A stretch of DNA of 64,000 bases from Vibrio fluvialis (lineage in GTDB: Bacteria > Pseudomonadota > Gammaproteobacteria > Enterobacterales > Vibrionaceae): NCBI RefSeq assembly GCF_900460245.1, contig NZ_UHIP01000002.1:186001-250000 (forward strand), given 5' to 3'. A model generated the notes under the pieces. That model made no database searches, was not told where the DNA came from, and saw only the letters and a program-made list of their open reading frames with translations. A program made the position numbers and the translations under genes. Positions 8,027-16,655 of the stretch are shown here, piece by piece (position 1 is the first letter of the stretch; each line of letters begins with the position of its first letter).

Positions 8027-9157
8027 TTAGGAGAGATTCCACAGTCTGGCGACGTTCTCGGCCAAATCGGCGAGGTTAAAGTCGGACTCTTTAAGCGCAT
8101 CTTCCAGTGTCATGGCACGCGGCACGGCAGAAAACACCGCATCGATACCACATTGATACACCGCCTGGTAGTTGTCTCCGGTACAGCCGGAAAGCGCGAT
8201 CACCGGAATATCAAACCGCTTGGCGACCTGTGCCACGCCCATCGGCGTTTTGCCGTGGACCGTTTGGCTGTCAATCCGGCCTTCACCCGTAATGACCAGA
8301 TCCGCGCCCTGCACCAGCTCGGCCAGTCTGACTGTTTCAAGCACGATGTCGATACCCGGTTTGAGTACCGCTTGCGTGTAACCCAATAACGCAGCGCCCA
8401 TACCACCCGCCGCGCCCGCGCCCGCCGTATCAATCACGCTTTTGCCGGTGGCGTGTTGGGTGAGCAAACCGAAGTTTTTGAGTGCGTCATCCAGCAATTC
8501 AACATCCGCCGGCGTTGCGCCTTTCTGTGGACCAAAAATAGCGGATGCGCCTTTCGGGCCACACAACGGGTTGTTCACATCGCTGGCGACCAGAATTTCA
8601 CACTCGCTCAGCCTTGGATCGAGCGCGTCAATATCAATCTGCGCCAGCTCGGTCAGGCCTCCGCCCGTCAGCGCAATACTGTCGCCATCACGGTTGAGAA
8701 AGCGGGCGCCCAGCGCAGCCAGCATGCCGACACCAGCGTCATTGGTCGAGCTGCCGCCCAAGCCAATGATCAGCCGTTTCACACCTTGATCCAGCGCGTG
8801 ACGAATCAGTTCGCCCGTGCCAAAACTGGTGGTCAGTTTCGGGTCACGTTGCGCCAGAGGCACATGGTGCAACCCACTCGCCGCCGCCATTTCAATCACC
8901 GCGGTCTGGCTATCGCCCAACATTCCGTAGAAAGCATCCACTGGCTTGTTTTGCGGTCCTTTCACTTTGAGATGCACCAGATAACCTTCGGTGGCATCCA
9001 CCAGCGACTGAACCGTTCCTTCACCGCCATCAGCCACAGGTACTGAGACAAATTCTGCGTCCTGCCACACTCGTGCGAGTCCGGCATGGATGGCGTCACT
9101 GACCTGCTTCGCCGTTAAACTTTCTTTAAACGAATCTGGGGCGATAACCACTTTCAT
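8027..9157 (-). CDS. glxK: Glycerate kinase (GlxK/GarK type)
   Basis: A 376-residue type-I glycerate kinase, which phosphorylates D-glycerate to 2-phosphoglycerate. The hallmark start IAPDSFKESLTA at residues 4-15 and the VADGGEGT motif are present, and length matches E. coli GlxK (381). The ATG has an AGGAGAG site. It is second in an operon with the GntP permease (19-base gap), under the CdaR-type regulator that lies upstream on the same strand. Together they take up and phosphorylate glycerate. Confidence 0.93.
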   Translation of the reverse strand: MKVVIAPDSFKESLTAKQVSDAIHAGLARVWQDAEFVSVPVADGGEGTVQSLVDATEGYLVHLKVKGPQNKPVDAFYGMLGDSQTAVIEMAAASGLHHVPLAQRDPKLTTSFGTGELIRHALDQGVKRLIIGLGGSSTNDAGVGMLAALGARFLNRDGDSIALTGGGLTELAQIDIDALDPRLSECEILVASDVNNPLCGPKGASAIFGPQKGATPADVELLDDALKNFGLLTQHATGKSVIDTAGAGAAGGMGAALLGYTQAVLKPGIDIVLETVRLAELVQGADLVITGEGRIDSQTVHGKTPMGVAQVAKRFDIPVIALSGCTGDNYQAVYQCGIDAVFSAVPRAMTLEDALKESDFNLADLAENVARLWNLS

Positions 9158-9176
9158 ATCACTCTCCTAAATTAAA

Positions 9177-10529
9177 TTACAGCAGGACCAGGCTCAGGAT
9201 ATACACGACAACCATTGCCGTAATGCCCTGTACCAGTGTTGCCATGGTTTGTGCGCGGTACGCAAGGCCGACGCTCATACGGCTGAACTGCGACACCACC
9301 CAGAAGAAACTGTCGTTGGCGTGCGATACTGTCATCGCGCCGGCACCAATTGCCATCACGGTGAGCACGCGACCCATTTCGGAATCCAGACCCAGTTGGC
9401 TCAGCATTGGCGCAACCAGTGCAGAAGTGGTCACCAGTGCCACCGTCGAAGAACCTTGCGCCGATTTCAGTGCCGCCGCGACGATAAATGGCATAAAGAT
9501 GCCCACACCCAGTGCCGATAGCGTGGTACCGAGGTAGTCGCCCAGTGGCGTCGCTTTCAATACCGCACCAAATGCGCCGCCCGCACCAGTGATGAGAAGA
9601 ATCGGAGCCGCGGCGGTAATACCCTGGCTGATGCGTTCACCAAATTCGGCTACTTTGTTGTCGGATTTGAGCAAGCTCACCGACAAGAATAGACCAATCA
9701 GCAGTGCCGTCAGTGGCTGGCCAAGGAAGCTCAACACGTCAAAGAGTACGCCGTCACCGAGCGGATGACTTGGGAATTTGGCCACAGAGCCAAGACAGAT
9801 CAGCAGAATCGGCACGAAAATCGGTGCAAAAGCCTGAGTGGCGCTTGGTAGCTTGCCATAAGAGGCTTTCAGCGCTTTCCAGTCTTGTTTCAGGTGTTCT
9901 TCATGATCGATACCATCCGGCTCTACGTCCTTGAAACGGTTCGCCCACAGCATACCGGCAATCGCCGCAACCGCCGCTACGAACACGCCAACCGCAATCA
10001 CCAGACCCAGATTGGATTCCAGCCCCAGGTTACCTGCCGCTGCGATAGGTCCCGGAGTCGGTGGAACAAAGGTATGGGTGGCGTAAAGACCCGTCGCCAG
10101 CGCCACACTCATCGCTACGCTGGAGGTGCGCAGGCGTTTGGCCAGCGACTCTTTGAGCGAGTTGAGGATAACGAAGCCAGAGTCACAGAACACCGGAATC
10201 GATACGATGTAACCAATGATGCTCATGGTCAGAGTTGGGGAACGCTCACCCAGCAGCTTAATCACGGTGTCTGCCATGGTGATGGCCGCGCCGCTTTTCT
10301 CCAGAATGATGCCGATGATAGTACCCAGCACAATCACCAGGCCGATGTAGCCCAGAATGCCGCCAAAGCCTGATGCGATGGTTTTCGCGATGCTCTCTGC
10401 TGGCAGTCCATAGGCAAACGCAGCCAGAAATGCGGCCACGATCAGTGCTAAAAAGGGATGTAACTTAAATTTGGTGGTAGCGAGCACTATAAAAGCGATC
10501 ACCGCCAGCAGAATGAGGATTAGACTCAT
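9177..10529 (-). CDS. GntP-family permease (probable glycerate/gluconate transporter)
   Basis: A 450-residue GntP-family membrane protein with a run of hydrophobic helices and the family segments FVPPTPGP near residue 155 and AMTVSHANDSFFW near residue 400. The family carries gluconate, glycerate and similar sugar acids with protons. Linkage to glycerate kinase and to a sugar-diacid regulator favours D-glycerate as substrate; gluconate is less likely because no gluconate kinase is present. The promoter region carries the operator at 10664-10682 and a small leader hairpin (CAGGCC / GGGCCTG near 10561-10580). Confidence 0.88.
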   Translation of the reverse strand: MSLILILLAVIAFIVLATTKFKLHPFLALIVAAFLAAFAYGLPAESIAKTIASGFGGILGYIGLVIVLGTIIGIILEKSGAAITMADTVIKLLGERSPTLTMSIIGYIVSIPVFCDSGFVILNSLKESLAKRLRTSSVAMSVALATGLYATHTFVPPTPGPIAAAGNLGLESNLGLVIAVGVFVAAVAAIAGMLWANRFKDVEPDGIDHEEHLKQDWKALKASYGKLPSATQAFAPIFVPILLICLGSVAKFPSHPLGDGVLFDVLSFLGQPLTALLIGLFLSVSLLKSDNKVAEFGERISQGITAAAPILLITGAGGAFGAVLKATPLGDYLGTTLSALGVGIFMPFIVAAALKSAQGSSTVALVTTSALVAPMLSQLGLDSEMGRVLTVMAIGAGAMTVSHANDSFFWVVSQFSRMSVGLAYRAQTMATLVQGITAMVVVYILSLVLL

Positions 10530-10663
10530 ACCAAAAACTCCATGTCATTTTTATCAGTGTCAGGCCTCAAAGCGGGCCTGTGTAGGGTGAGTCTATTATC
10601 CGGAGTTTATGGCGCGATTCCTTTAGGCAACTGGCCAAATAACTTTGGTGAATAACTGTAACA

Positions 10664-10682
10664 TTTTGTGCATACGCACAAA
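10664..10682. promoter_or_regulatory. Candidate CdaR operator before the GntP gene
   Basis: Palindrome TTTGTGC-ATAC-GCACAAA, 135 bases upstream of the permease start and just past the cdaR stop. A near copy lies before the divergent reductase gene at 11901-11919 with the same arm spacing, so it is probably the site of the regulator encoded between them. Confidence 0.5.
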
Positions 10683-10689
10683 TTATCAC

Positions 10690-11820
10690 TCATTTTGAGA
10701 TCTGACACGCAATATATAATTCGACCAATCCAACGAAACTCTGGGTCGAGATCCCGGTGATCTCGGCGATTTTATCCAGTCGATAACGCAGCGTATTGCG
10801 GTGGATATACAGGGCATTGGCGCACTCGGACAGATTCCCTCCCTGCTCAAATAACACTTGTAGTGTTTTCATCAGCTGACCGGACCGATCACGCTGCTTG
10901 AGCTTCACGACCGCTTCACACAATTGTTCACCCTGCCAGTAGTCACGTAGTGGCGACATCAGTACTGGCAGTCGCAATTCCTCAAACAGATGCTTATGTT
11001 GCTTAGGCTGCTTCTCCTTTCCTATTCGCAGCACCTGCTTGGCACTTTGATAGGAAAGGTGCAGTTCACTCGGGTCGGGAAAGAGCTGGCCCAGCGCGAT
11101 GTCATAACCATCGATATGATGCTCCGTCAGGCGGGCAATCAGTTTATCGATGCGCAGGCTCTCCTCATCACTGGTCCAGTGTTCAGGATGTTTGACTGGC
11201 TTTAACACCACGATTTCGTTCATGGACACCACCGCGACCAAGTTGTCACGTTCCGGATGCTCCAGCAGATCGACGACCTGACGCACGCTGTCGACATTTT
11301 TGGCGGATGTTTGCTGGCGAAACTCAATCACCACCGCCACTCTCGGCTTTGTGACATCGAGCGAAAGGCGCGTCGCCCACGCCTGCAATTCATCGTGTGA
11401 CAGCGGATGACTGATCCAGGCCGAAATGAACTCTTCGCGGTGGCGGCGATCCCATTGCAACTGCTCAATCAGTTCAGCCTGGTCGATGATCATTTCCGCA
11501 CTCATTTTAACCAGATTGGCGAACTCGCGAATCTCGTCCGGTTCTCCGGTTACGCCAACCACCCCCACCACCTGCTGACCTTGCATCAGCAGCATATTGA
11601 TGCCCGGTTTAACGCCCTTCAGCGACTGGCAGCTTTGCGAGTTGATCTCAATCGAATCACCATGCTTCAACGCCAGAATGGCGCCGTCGTGCACATGGCC
11701 GATACGTCTGCGGTCGCCGCTGCCGATGATGATGCCGGCATGATTCATCACGTTGATGTTGTAGCCGATGATCGACATCGTGCGGTCAACGATCTGCTGC
11801 GCCAGGTTTGCATCTAACAT
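10690..11820 (-). CDS. cdaR: CdaR-family sugar-diacid regulator
   Basis: A 376-residue regulator with an N-terminal putative sugar-diacid recognition domain (about 1-135) and a C-terminal PucR-type helix-turn-helix (LYIHRNTLRYRLDKI near residue 345). E. coli CdaR activates galactarate, glucarate and glycerate genes in response to glycerate. An AGGACAG site precedes the start. It lies upstream of the permease/kinase genes on the same strand and is divergent from the 2-hydroxyacid reductase, and both units have a shared palindrome. Confidence 0.9.
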   Translation of the reverse strand: MLDANLAQQIVDRTMSIIGYNINVMNHAGIIIGSGDRRRIGHVHDGAILALKHGDSIEINSQSCQSLKGVKPGINMLLMQGQQVVGVVGVTGEPDEIREFANLVKMSAEMIIDQAELIEQLQWDRRHREEFISAWISHPLSHDELQAWATRLSLDVTKPRVAVVIEFRQQTSAKNVDSVRQVVDLLEHPERDNLVAVVSMNEIVVLKPVKHPEHWTSDEESLRIDKLIARLTEHHIDGYDIALGQLFPDPSELHLSYQSAKQVLRIGKEKQPKQHKHLFEELRLPVLMSPLRDYWQGEQLCEAVVKLKQRDRSGQLMKTLQVLFEQGGNLSECANALYIHRNTLRYRLDKIAEITGISTQSFVGLVELYIACQISK

Positions 11821-11900
11821 GATGTTCTGTCCTAATGTTCAAAGGGGTTAACGGTGAGCTTATATACGCAATTGTCACCAGCGTCTTTCTCAATCGCTGT

Positions 11901-11919
11901 TTTTGTGAGTAAGCACAAC
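11901..11919. promoter_or_regulatory. Candidate CdaR operator before the reductase gene
   Basis: TTTTGTG-AGTAA-GCACAA shares the half-sites and spacing of the palindrome at 10664-10682. It lies 41 bases upstream of the reductase start. Confidence 0.45.
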
Positions 11920-11959
11920 TCAGCCGCTTTCAAACTTGTCATCTGTTAAGGAGAACCCG

Positions 11960-12946
11960 ATGAAACCACAAGTCGTGCTGTACAAATCGCTTCCACCCGC
12001 CGAGCTTGCTAAGTTACAGAGTCACTTTGATGTGATTGAGTTTGACGGTGTTAATGACGGCAACCGCGCCGAATTTATCCAAGCACTGACACGCGCTGAA
12101 GGTACTATCGGTACGGGTGTGATGATGAGCGCTGATTTACTCGACCGCGCACCAAAGCTCAAAGCGATGGCCACCATTTCGGTTGGCATCGACCAGTTTG
12201 ACGTCGACTACCTGAGTCAGCGCGGCATTCCGCTGATCCATACGCCGGGCGTGCTCAATGAAACCGTCGCCGATACCGTAATTTTGCTGGCGCTGGGCGC
12301 GACGCGACGAGCGGGTGAACTGTCTGCGATCGTGAAACAGGGACGCTGGACCCAGAATCTGACCGAAGCACACTTTGGCGTCGATTTTCATGGCAAAACG
12401 CTGGGTATTATTGGCATGGGCCGCATCGGGTATGCGGTTGCCAAACGTGCTCACTATGGCTTTGGCATGCCGATTTGCTATCACAATCGTTCCGTCAATG
12501 TGGAAGCCGAACAGGATTTCAGCGCCCAGCGGATGGATCTTGAAGATCTGTTACAAATCGCCGACTTTATCGTTGTGTTAGTGCCGCTGAGCCCGGAAAC
12601 CGAACATCTTATCGGCGACAACGAATTTAATCTGATGAAACCGAGCGCGGTGTTTATCAATGCCGCACGCGGCAAGGTGGTCGATGAGCCCGCATTGATT
12701 CGGGCGCTACAAACTGGCGCCATTCGCGCGGCCGGGCTGGATGTTTTCCAGACTGAACCACTGCCTGCGACCTCACCGCTCACCCAGCTCGACAACGTGT
12801 TTTTACTGCCTCATATCGGTTCGGCAACCCACGAAACCCGCCTGAGTATGGTGCAGTGCGCCGTCGATGGCTTGATTGCCGCCATGCAGGGTGACTATTC
12901 CGACGCGTGCGCCAACCGAAAGCAGCTCGAACAGACCATCGTCTAA
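11960..12946 (+). CDS. D-2-hydroxyacid dehydrogenase (glyoxylate/hydroxypyruvate reductase type)
   Basis: A 328-residue NAD(P)H-dependent reductase of the GhrB/hydroxypyruvate-reductase family. The ATG at 11960 has an AAGGAGA site and is preferred over an in-frame start eight codons earlier. Visible motifs are the Rossmann loop GIIGMGRIG, the catalytic Arg in AARGKVVDE, the Glu in FQTEPLP and the His in PHIGSATHE. It would reduce hydroxypyruvate or glyoxylate, or 2-ketogluconate as GhrB does, and so supply D-glycerate for the adjacent kinase. Gene position and the shared operator support a D-glycerate module. Confidence 0.88.
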   Translation: MKPQVVLYKSLPPAELAKLQSHFDVIEFDGVNDGNRAEFIQALTRAEGTIGTGVMMSADLLDRAPKLKAMATISVGIDQFDVDYLSQRGIPLIHTPGVLNETVADTVILLALGATRRAGELSAIVKQGRWTQNLTEAHFGVDFHGKTLGIIGMGRIGYAVAKRAHYGFGMPICYHNRSVNVEAEQDFSAQRMDLEDLLQIADFIVVLVPLSPETEHLIGDNEFNLMKPSAVFINAARGKVVDEPALIRALQTGAIRAAGLDVFQTEPLPATSPLTQLDNVFLLPHIGSATHETRLSMVQCAVDGLIAAMQGDYSDACANRKQLEQTIV

Positions 12947-12953
12947 CCCACAC

Positions 12954-12973
12954 GGCGCACCGCAAGGTGCGCC
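12954..12973. terminator. Hairpin between convergent reductase and sgrR genes
   Basis: Perfect 8-bp stem GGCGCACC / GGTGCGCC with a stable GCAA tetraloop. The following T run is weak (TGTTT), so it is a plausible but not strong terminator. Confidence 0.6.
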
Positions 12974-12976
12974 TGT

Positions 12977-14692
12977 TTAGTGCGTCATCACCACCTCAGA
13001 AAAATCAACCCAGCCGTTGGAAAGCAATTCGGTGATGGTGACCGACTTGGCGACAGACAAGTTTTGCTGAACATGAAAACGCGGCAGATAGAGCCCTTTT
13101 TTGATCAGCTTCTTCTCCAAAGATTGGTAGGCTTTAACACGCTTAGATTCGGATAACGGATAGATGCTCGCCAGCTCTTGCTGAAGCCACTGCATCTGCG
13201 CATCGGTCAAACAGACTTGCACGTTGGTGCTCGCCAGCAACCAACCGAGCCAGGACATGTCGACATCATCACTAAAGACTTCGCCGGACAGAATAATATC
13301 GGCCTGTGACAGATTCGGTTTTCGGCAAAATTCAGGAAACGGTAACACCAGGACCTGACACAGAATCCCAAGCTCACTGAGTAAATCCGCAAGGTGGTGT
13401 GCGTATTCGATGTGCTGTCCCAACTCGTAGGTGAGCAGCTGTAGCGGCTTTGGCGGTTTATCCAGTTGCGCCGCGAGTTGTCTTGCCAAACCAAGATTGG
13501 CCTGCAATGGCTCTGACGGTGTGGATAACATTCCGTTTGCTTTGGCAACGTTGTCAGCAAACGAAGCGGGGACACCTAACGCATCAATGATGGCCATCAG
13601 TTTCTTACGGCGATTCAGACTGCTGAGCCACACTGAACGATTGGCATTAAGCAACACATACTCGCAGCCCGCTTCCCATTGTGCTTTCTGCTCGTATTCA
13701 CCCTCATGGTTATCCAGCTCCAGCAACGGATGGAAAAGATGACTGTTGGGCGCAAAATCTTTGGCTTTGTCGCCGATATTCCACACTTCGATGCCATCGA
13801 CCCACGGGCGATAGCCGTGATAGTAACGCGACACTTTCATCAGCGTGCGCCATTCGGTTTGCTCTACCAGTTCAAAAGGACCGCTGCCGATAACATTGGC
13901 CCCTCGCCCTTCACTTCCCTCCGTCCACAATGCAATTCCCATCGCTCCGGTGCAGAGCAGCTTGGGCAGAATATGGCGGGCATGAGAGCTGATGATTTCG
14001 AGGCGATAGCGGTCATGCACTTCAATGCCGTCAATCAATTGATACAGCAATCGGTAATGCTCAGACGTAGTAACCAGACGTTCGAAATGCTGTCGCACCG
14101 ATTCGGCCGTCAAGGGTTCGCCATTGTGAAAACACAGCCCTTTGCGCAGCGTGATCGCCATGCCGCGCTCGGTGGTTTGAAAGATCTGAGCCAAATCGCC
14201 GCGATAGCAACGCGCTTGCTCATCAAACCGCAGCAAATTGGCATACAGATAGCTGGCCAGATGCTGCTCAGTGCGACGCGTGATCCCAACCGGGTCAAGG
14301 TCGTGCGTACCACGATAAAAGGGGATTTGTAGAATATCTTCGTCGTGACTGCCTGTTTGATAACGGGCGATGTAGGCGGCAATAAAAGCTTCACGTTGCT
14401 GTGGTGCAATCAGGCTGACAGCGAGATCTACTTTGCCTTCTTCAATCCAGCGACGCGCTTTGTTTTCGAGCATGGGTCTGGGATCTTTGAGTAAGGTCGC
14501 TGACGGAAAATTGCCGCGTCCGACCGACGGTTGCCAGCGAATCACGCCGTTATCCACCAGCTTTTTCACCACCAGTTGCGCGTTGCGTTTGGTGCAACCC
14601 AGTTCGTGCGTGAACGTGTCCAGAGAGAGCGGCGTCGGTGCATTAATCACCAGACGATCACGCAGCAAGGTTAATGCCTTCCAGTAATGCAT
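12977..14692 (-). CDS. sgrR: SgrR-family transcriptional regulator
   Basis: A 571-residue protein built as SgrR: an N-terminal winged helix (about 1-115) and a C-terminal oligopeptide-binding-protein-like domain (SBP_bac_5; segment LRKGLCFHNGEPLTAESV near residues 180-197). E. coli SgrR (551 aa) senses sugar-phosphate stress and activates the sgrS small RNA and setA. Here the divergent neighbour is an MFS exporter, analogous to setA. No SgrS-like RNA was recognised in the 90-base gap. The C-terminal domain has no signal peptide and acts as a cytoplasmic sensor. Confidence 0.88.
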   Translation of the reverse strand: MHYWKALTLLRDRLVINAPTPLSLDTFTHELGCTKRNAQLVVKKLVDNGVIRWQPSVGRGNFPSATLLKDPRPMLENKARRWIEEGKVDLAVSLIAPQQREAFIAAYIARYQTGSHDEDILQIPFYRGTHDLDPVGITRRTEQHLASYLYANLLRFDEQARCYRGDLAQIFQTTERGMAITLRKGLCFHNGEPLTAESVRQHFERLVTTSEHYRLLYQLIDGIEVHDRYRLEIISSHARHILPKLLCTGAMGIALWTEGSEGRGANVIGSGPFELVEQTEWRTLMKVSRYYHGYRPWVDGIEVWNIGDKAKDFAPNSHLFHPLLELDNHEGEYEQKAQWEAGCEYVLLNANRSVWLSSLNRRKKLMAIIDALGVPASFADNVAKANGMLSTPSEPLQANLGLARQLAAQLDKPPKPLQLLTYELGQHIEYAHHLADLLSELGILCQVLVLPFPEFCRKPNLSQADIILSGEVFSDDVDMSWLGWLLASTNVQVCLTDAQMQWLQQELASIYPLSESKRVKAYQSLEKKLIKKGLYLPRFHVQQNLSVAKSVTITELLSNGWVDFSEVVMTH

Positions 14693-14782
14693 AAAGACGA
14701 AATCCTTTTTCTATTCTTCTATTTTTCTTCATCTTTTTATTTCGATAATGAATAAACGTCTTCGTGAAAAAAGGAACCTAAA

Positions 14783-15994
14783 ATGAACACGTTAACGGAT
14801 TATCGAACTTCCATCTGGAAAAGTTCCAGCTTTGTCATTCTATTCTCAAGCGCTTTTTTTGTCGCATTAGGAAGCAAAATATACGACTTAGCTCTCCCAT
14901 TGTTGGTCTATGATCTGACCCAATCCTCTGAGATGATGGGTTGGATGCGCGCCGTCGAATTTCTGCCTAACCTGCTGCTGGCGCTGTTTATCGGTGTGTG
15001 GGTTGATCGCTTTGATAAAAAACAGTGGTCGCAGGCGATGCTGCTTGGCCAGATCGTCACCATTCTTATCTCCTACTCAGCGGTAAACTGGATGACAGAG
15101 CCGCTGTATGTGCTGTTTCCGTGCGCGTTTTTGATGATGGCGTTTAACTACGGCTACCATAATGCGCGCATGGCGATGCTCAAACTGGCGCTGCCGCAAG
15201 AGCAACAAAATACCGCCACCGCGCGCATGAGCGCGCTCTACAGCCTGATGGAAACGGTCGGCCCCGTGCTCTCCGGCGCGTTACTGCTGCTGTCTCAGTT
15301 GCATCAGATTTTTCTCGGGCTTGCTCTGCTCTGGTTGCTGGCCTACTGGCAGCTCAATCGTTTGACGCTTGAAACGCCCCAAGTGAGCGACCATCCTCCG
15401 CTGTGGCAGGCACTACGCGAAGGTTGGCAGGTTCTTTACAATGAAAAGAACATGTGGCTGATCACGCTGGCGGTGATGGTGATCAACACCACTGGCTCAA
15501 TCTTCTGGATTCAGTCGATCTACTTTGCCAAAGCAGAATTGTCGCTAAGCGCCATCGAAGTCGGCTATATGGTCGCCGCTTCGGGCATTGGTGGGGTACT
15601 GAGCGCATTTGTGGCCGACAAAGTTCGCCGTCAAATCGGCCTGGGGAAACTGCTCATCCTCAGCATTGCGCTCGAATCGGTCGGGTTTGTTCTGCCAGTG
15701 CTGAGCCCGACGCCGATGATGTTGATCGTGGCCTTTTTCTGGGTCTCGGCGGTGGGGCTGTTCAGTAACATCTGTATCTGGAGCTATCGTCAGGAAGCGT
15801 TTTCGCAGCAGCATCTCGGCCGCATTGCCGGCCTGACGGGTTCACTGTTCAAGCTGTTGATGCCGTTTGGCTTAGCGGCTTCCGGCTACTTAGTCACGCG
15901 TTATGGCTCGGCGGAACTGTTTAGCGTCTGCTTTGCCGTGCAATTTGTGGTAGCGATTTTCCTGCTTTTCAGTAGAGTGAGAGCGATACCGTAA
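14783..15994 (+). CDS. MFS transporter divergent from sgrR
   Basis: A 403-residue major facilitator protein with about 12 hydrophobic segments and the loop signature GVWVDRFDKK after helix 2 (residues 73-82). Position next to SgrR suggests an efflux pump for sugars or sugar analogues, as SetA is in E. coli, but the sequence resembles the broad MFS_3 efflux group and the substrate is not certain. A GNAT gene follows after 29 bases. Confidence 0.85.
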   Translation: MNTLTDYRTSIWKSSSFVILFSSAFFVALGSKIYDLALPLLVYDLTQSSEMMGWMRAVEFLPNLLLALFIGVWVDRFDKKQWSQAMLLGQIVTILISYSAVNWMTEPLYVLFPCAFLMMAFNYGYHNARMAMLKLALPQEQQNTATARMSALYSLMETVGPVLSGALLLLSQLHQIFLGLALLWLLAYWQLNRLTLETPQVSDHPPLWQALREGWQVLYNEKNMWLITLAVMVINTTGSIFWIQSIYFAKAELSLSAIEVGYMVAASGIGGVLSAFVADKVRRQIGLGKLLILSIALESVGFVLPVLSPTPMMLIVAFFWVSAVGLFSNICIWSYRQEAFSQQHLGRIAGLTGSLFKLLMPFGLAASGYLVTRYGSAELFSVCFAVQFVVAIFLLFSRVRAIP

Positions 15995-16023
15995 CGGAAT
16001 ACCTCACAGATGGAGAATGATGG

Positions 16024-16470
16024 ATGAAGCTCTCTTATCGCCCCGCCACTGATGCCGATTACCTGTTCGCTTTTGAGTTGAAAAAGGCCACTGAACAAGA
16101 TTTAGTCACACGTAATTTTGGCTGGGACGAAGAGCTGCAATGGGAGCTTCATCGTCAGGAATGGAAATCCGGTTTGCCGACGATCATCTGCATCGATGAC
16201 CAACCCGTCGGCACTTACATGCTGCATGATAAAAATGACACTCTCTACTTTTCCCGCTTTTTCATTCTGCCCGACTATCAGGGACAGGGGGTTGGCGGCC
16301 AAGTATTAAAATCGGTGACGGAGTTTTCTGACAGAACAAATCTCCCCTGTGTTTTATGCTATCTGCAAGGCAATCGCGCCGCTAATCTTTATCAACGCTT
16401 TGGCTTTCGTACTTATCGCGAAGATACCCAATTCGTCTATATGAAATATCGCCCTGGAACCCATCTCTGA
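16024..16470 (+). CDS. GNAT-family N-acetyltransferase
   Basis: A 148-residue acetyltransferase. The acetyl-CoA-binding motif A is visible as LPDYQGQGVGGQVL near residue 81-94, and the C-terminal NLYQRFGFRTY segment is typical. The target is unknown. It lies 29 bases after the MFS gene on the same strand and may be cotranscribed with it. Confidence 0.85.
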   Translation: MKLSYRPATDADYLFAFELKKATEQDLVTRNFGWDEELQWELHRQEWKSGLPTIICIDDQPVGTYMLHDKNDTLYFSRFFILPDYQGQGVGGQVLKSVTEFSDRTNLPCVLCYLQGNRAANLYQRFGFRTYREDTQFVYMKYRPGTHL

Positions 16471-16655
16471 TATTTTCCTTCATTTCTCGCTATCTCTTTG
16501 TCATTTCATCACTTATTTATCCATCGCCTTCAATTGGAAGCGGTTTCATTGCCCGAAATCAATGTGCCATAGGGATGAGTTTTTTATAGTCGTTGAGCGT
16601 TTTTCAGGGGGAACGCATTACCAACAACAATAATATTCATCAGAAGAGACTTACC

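Noticed and set aside
10664..10682. Palindrome as a CRP site
   Set aside because: Half-sites are TTTGTGC/GCACAAA with a 4-base spacer, not TGTGA-N6-TCACA, and a copy exists before the divergent CdaR-linked gene.
14693..14782. SgrS-like small RNA between sgrR and the MFS gene
   Set aside because: The gap is only 90 bases and shows no terminator hairpin or ptsG-pairing stretch.
16593..16655. Upstream start of the Cache chemoreceptor
   Set aside because: The extra 21 residues are Asn-rich and polar before the membrane helix; the ATG at 16656 has the better ribosome site.
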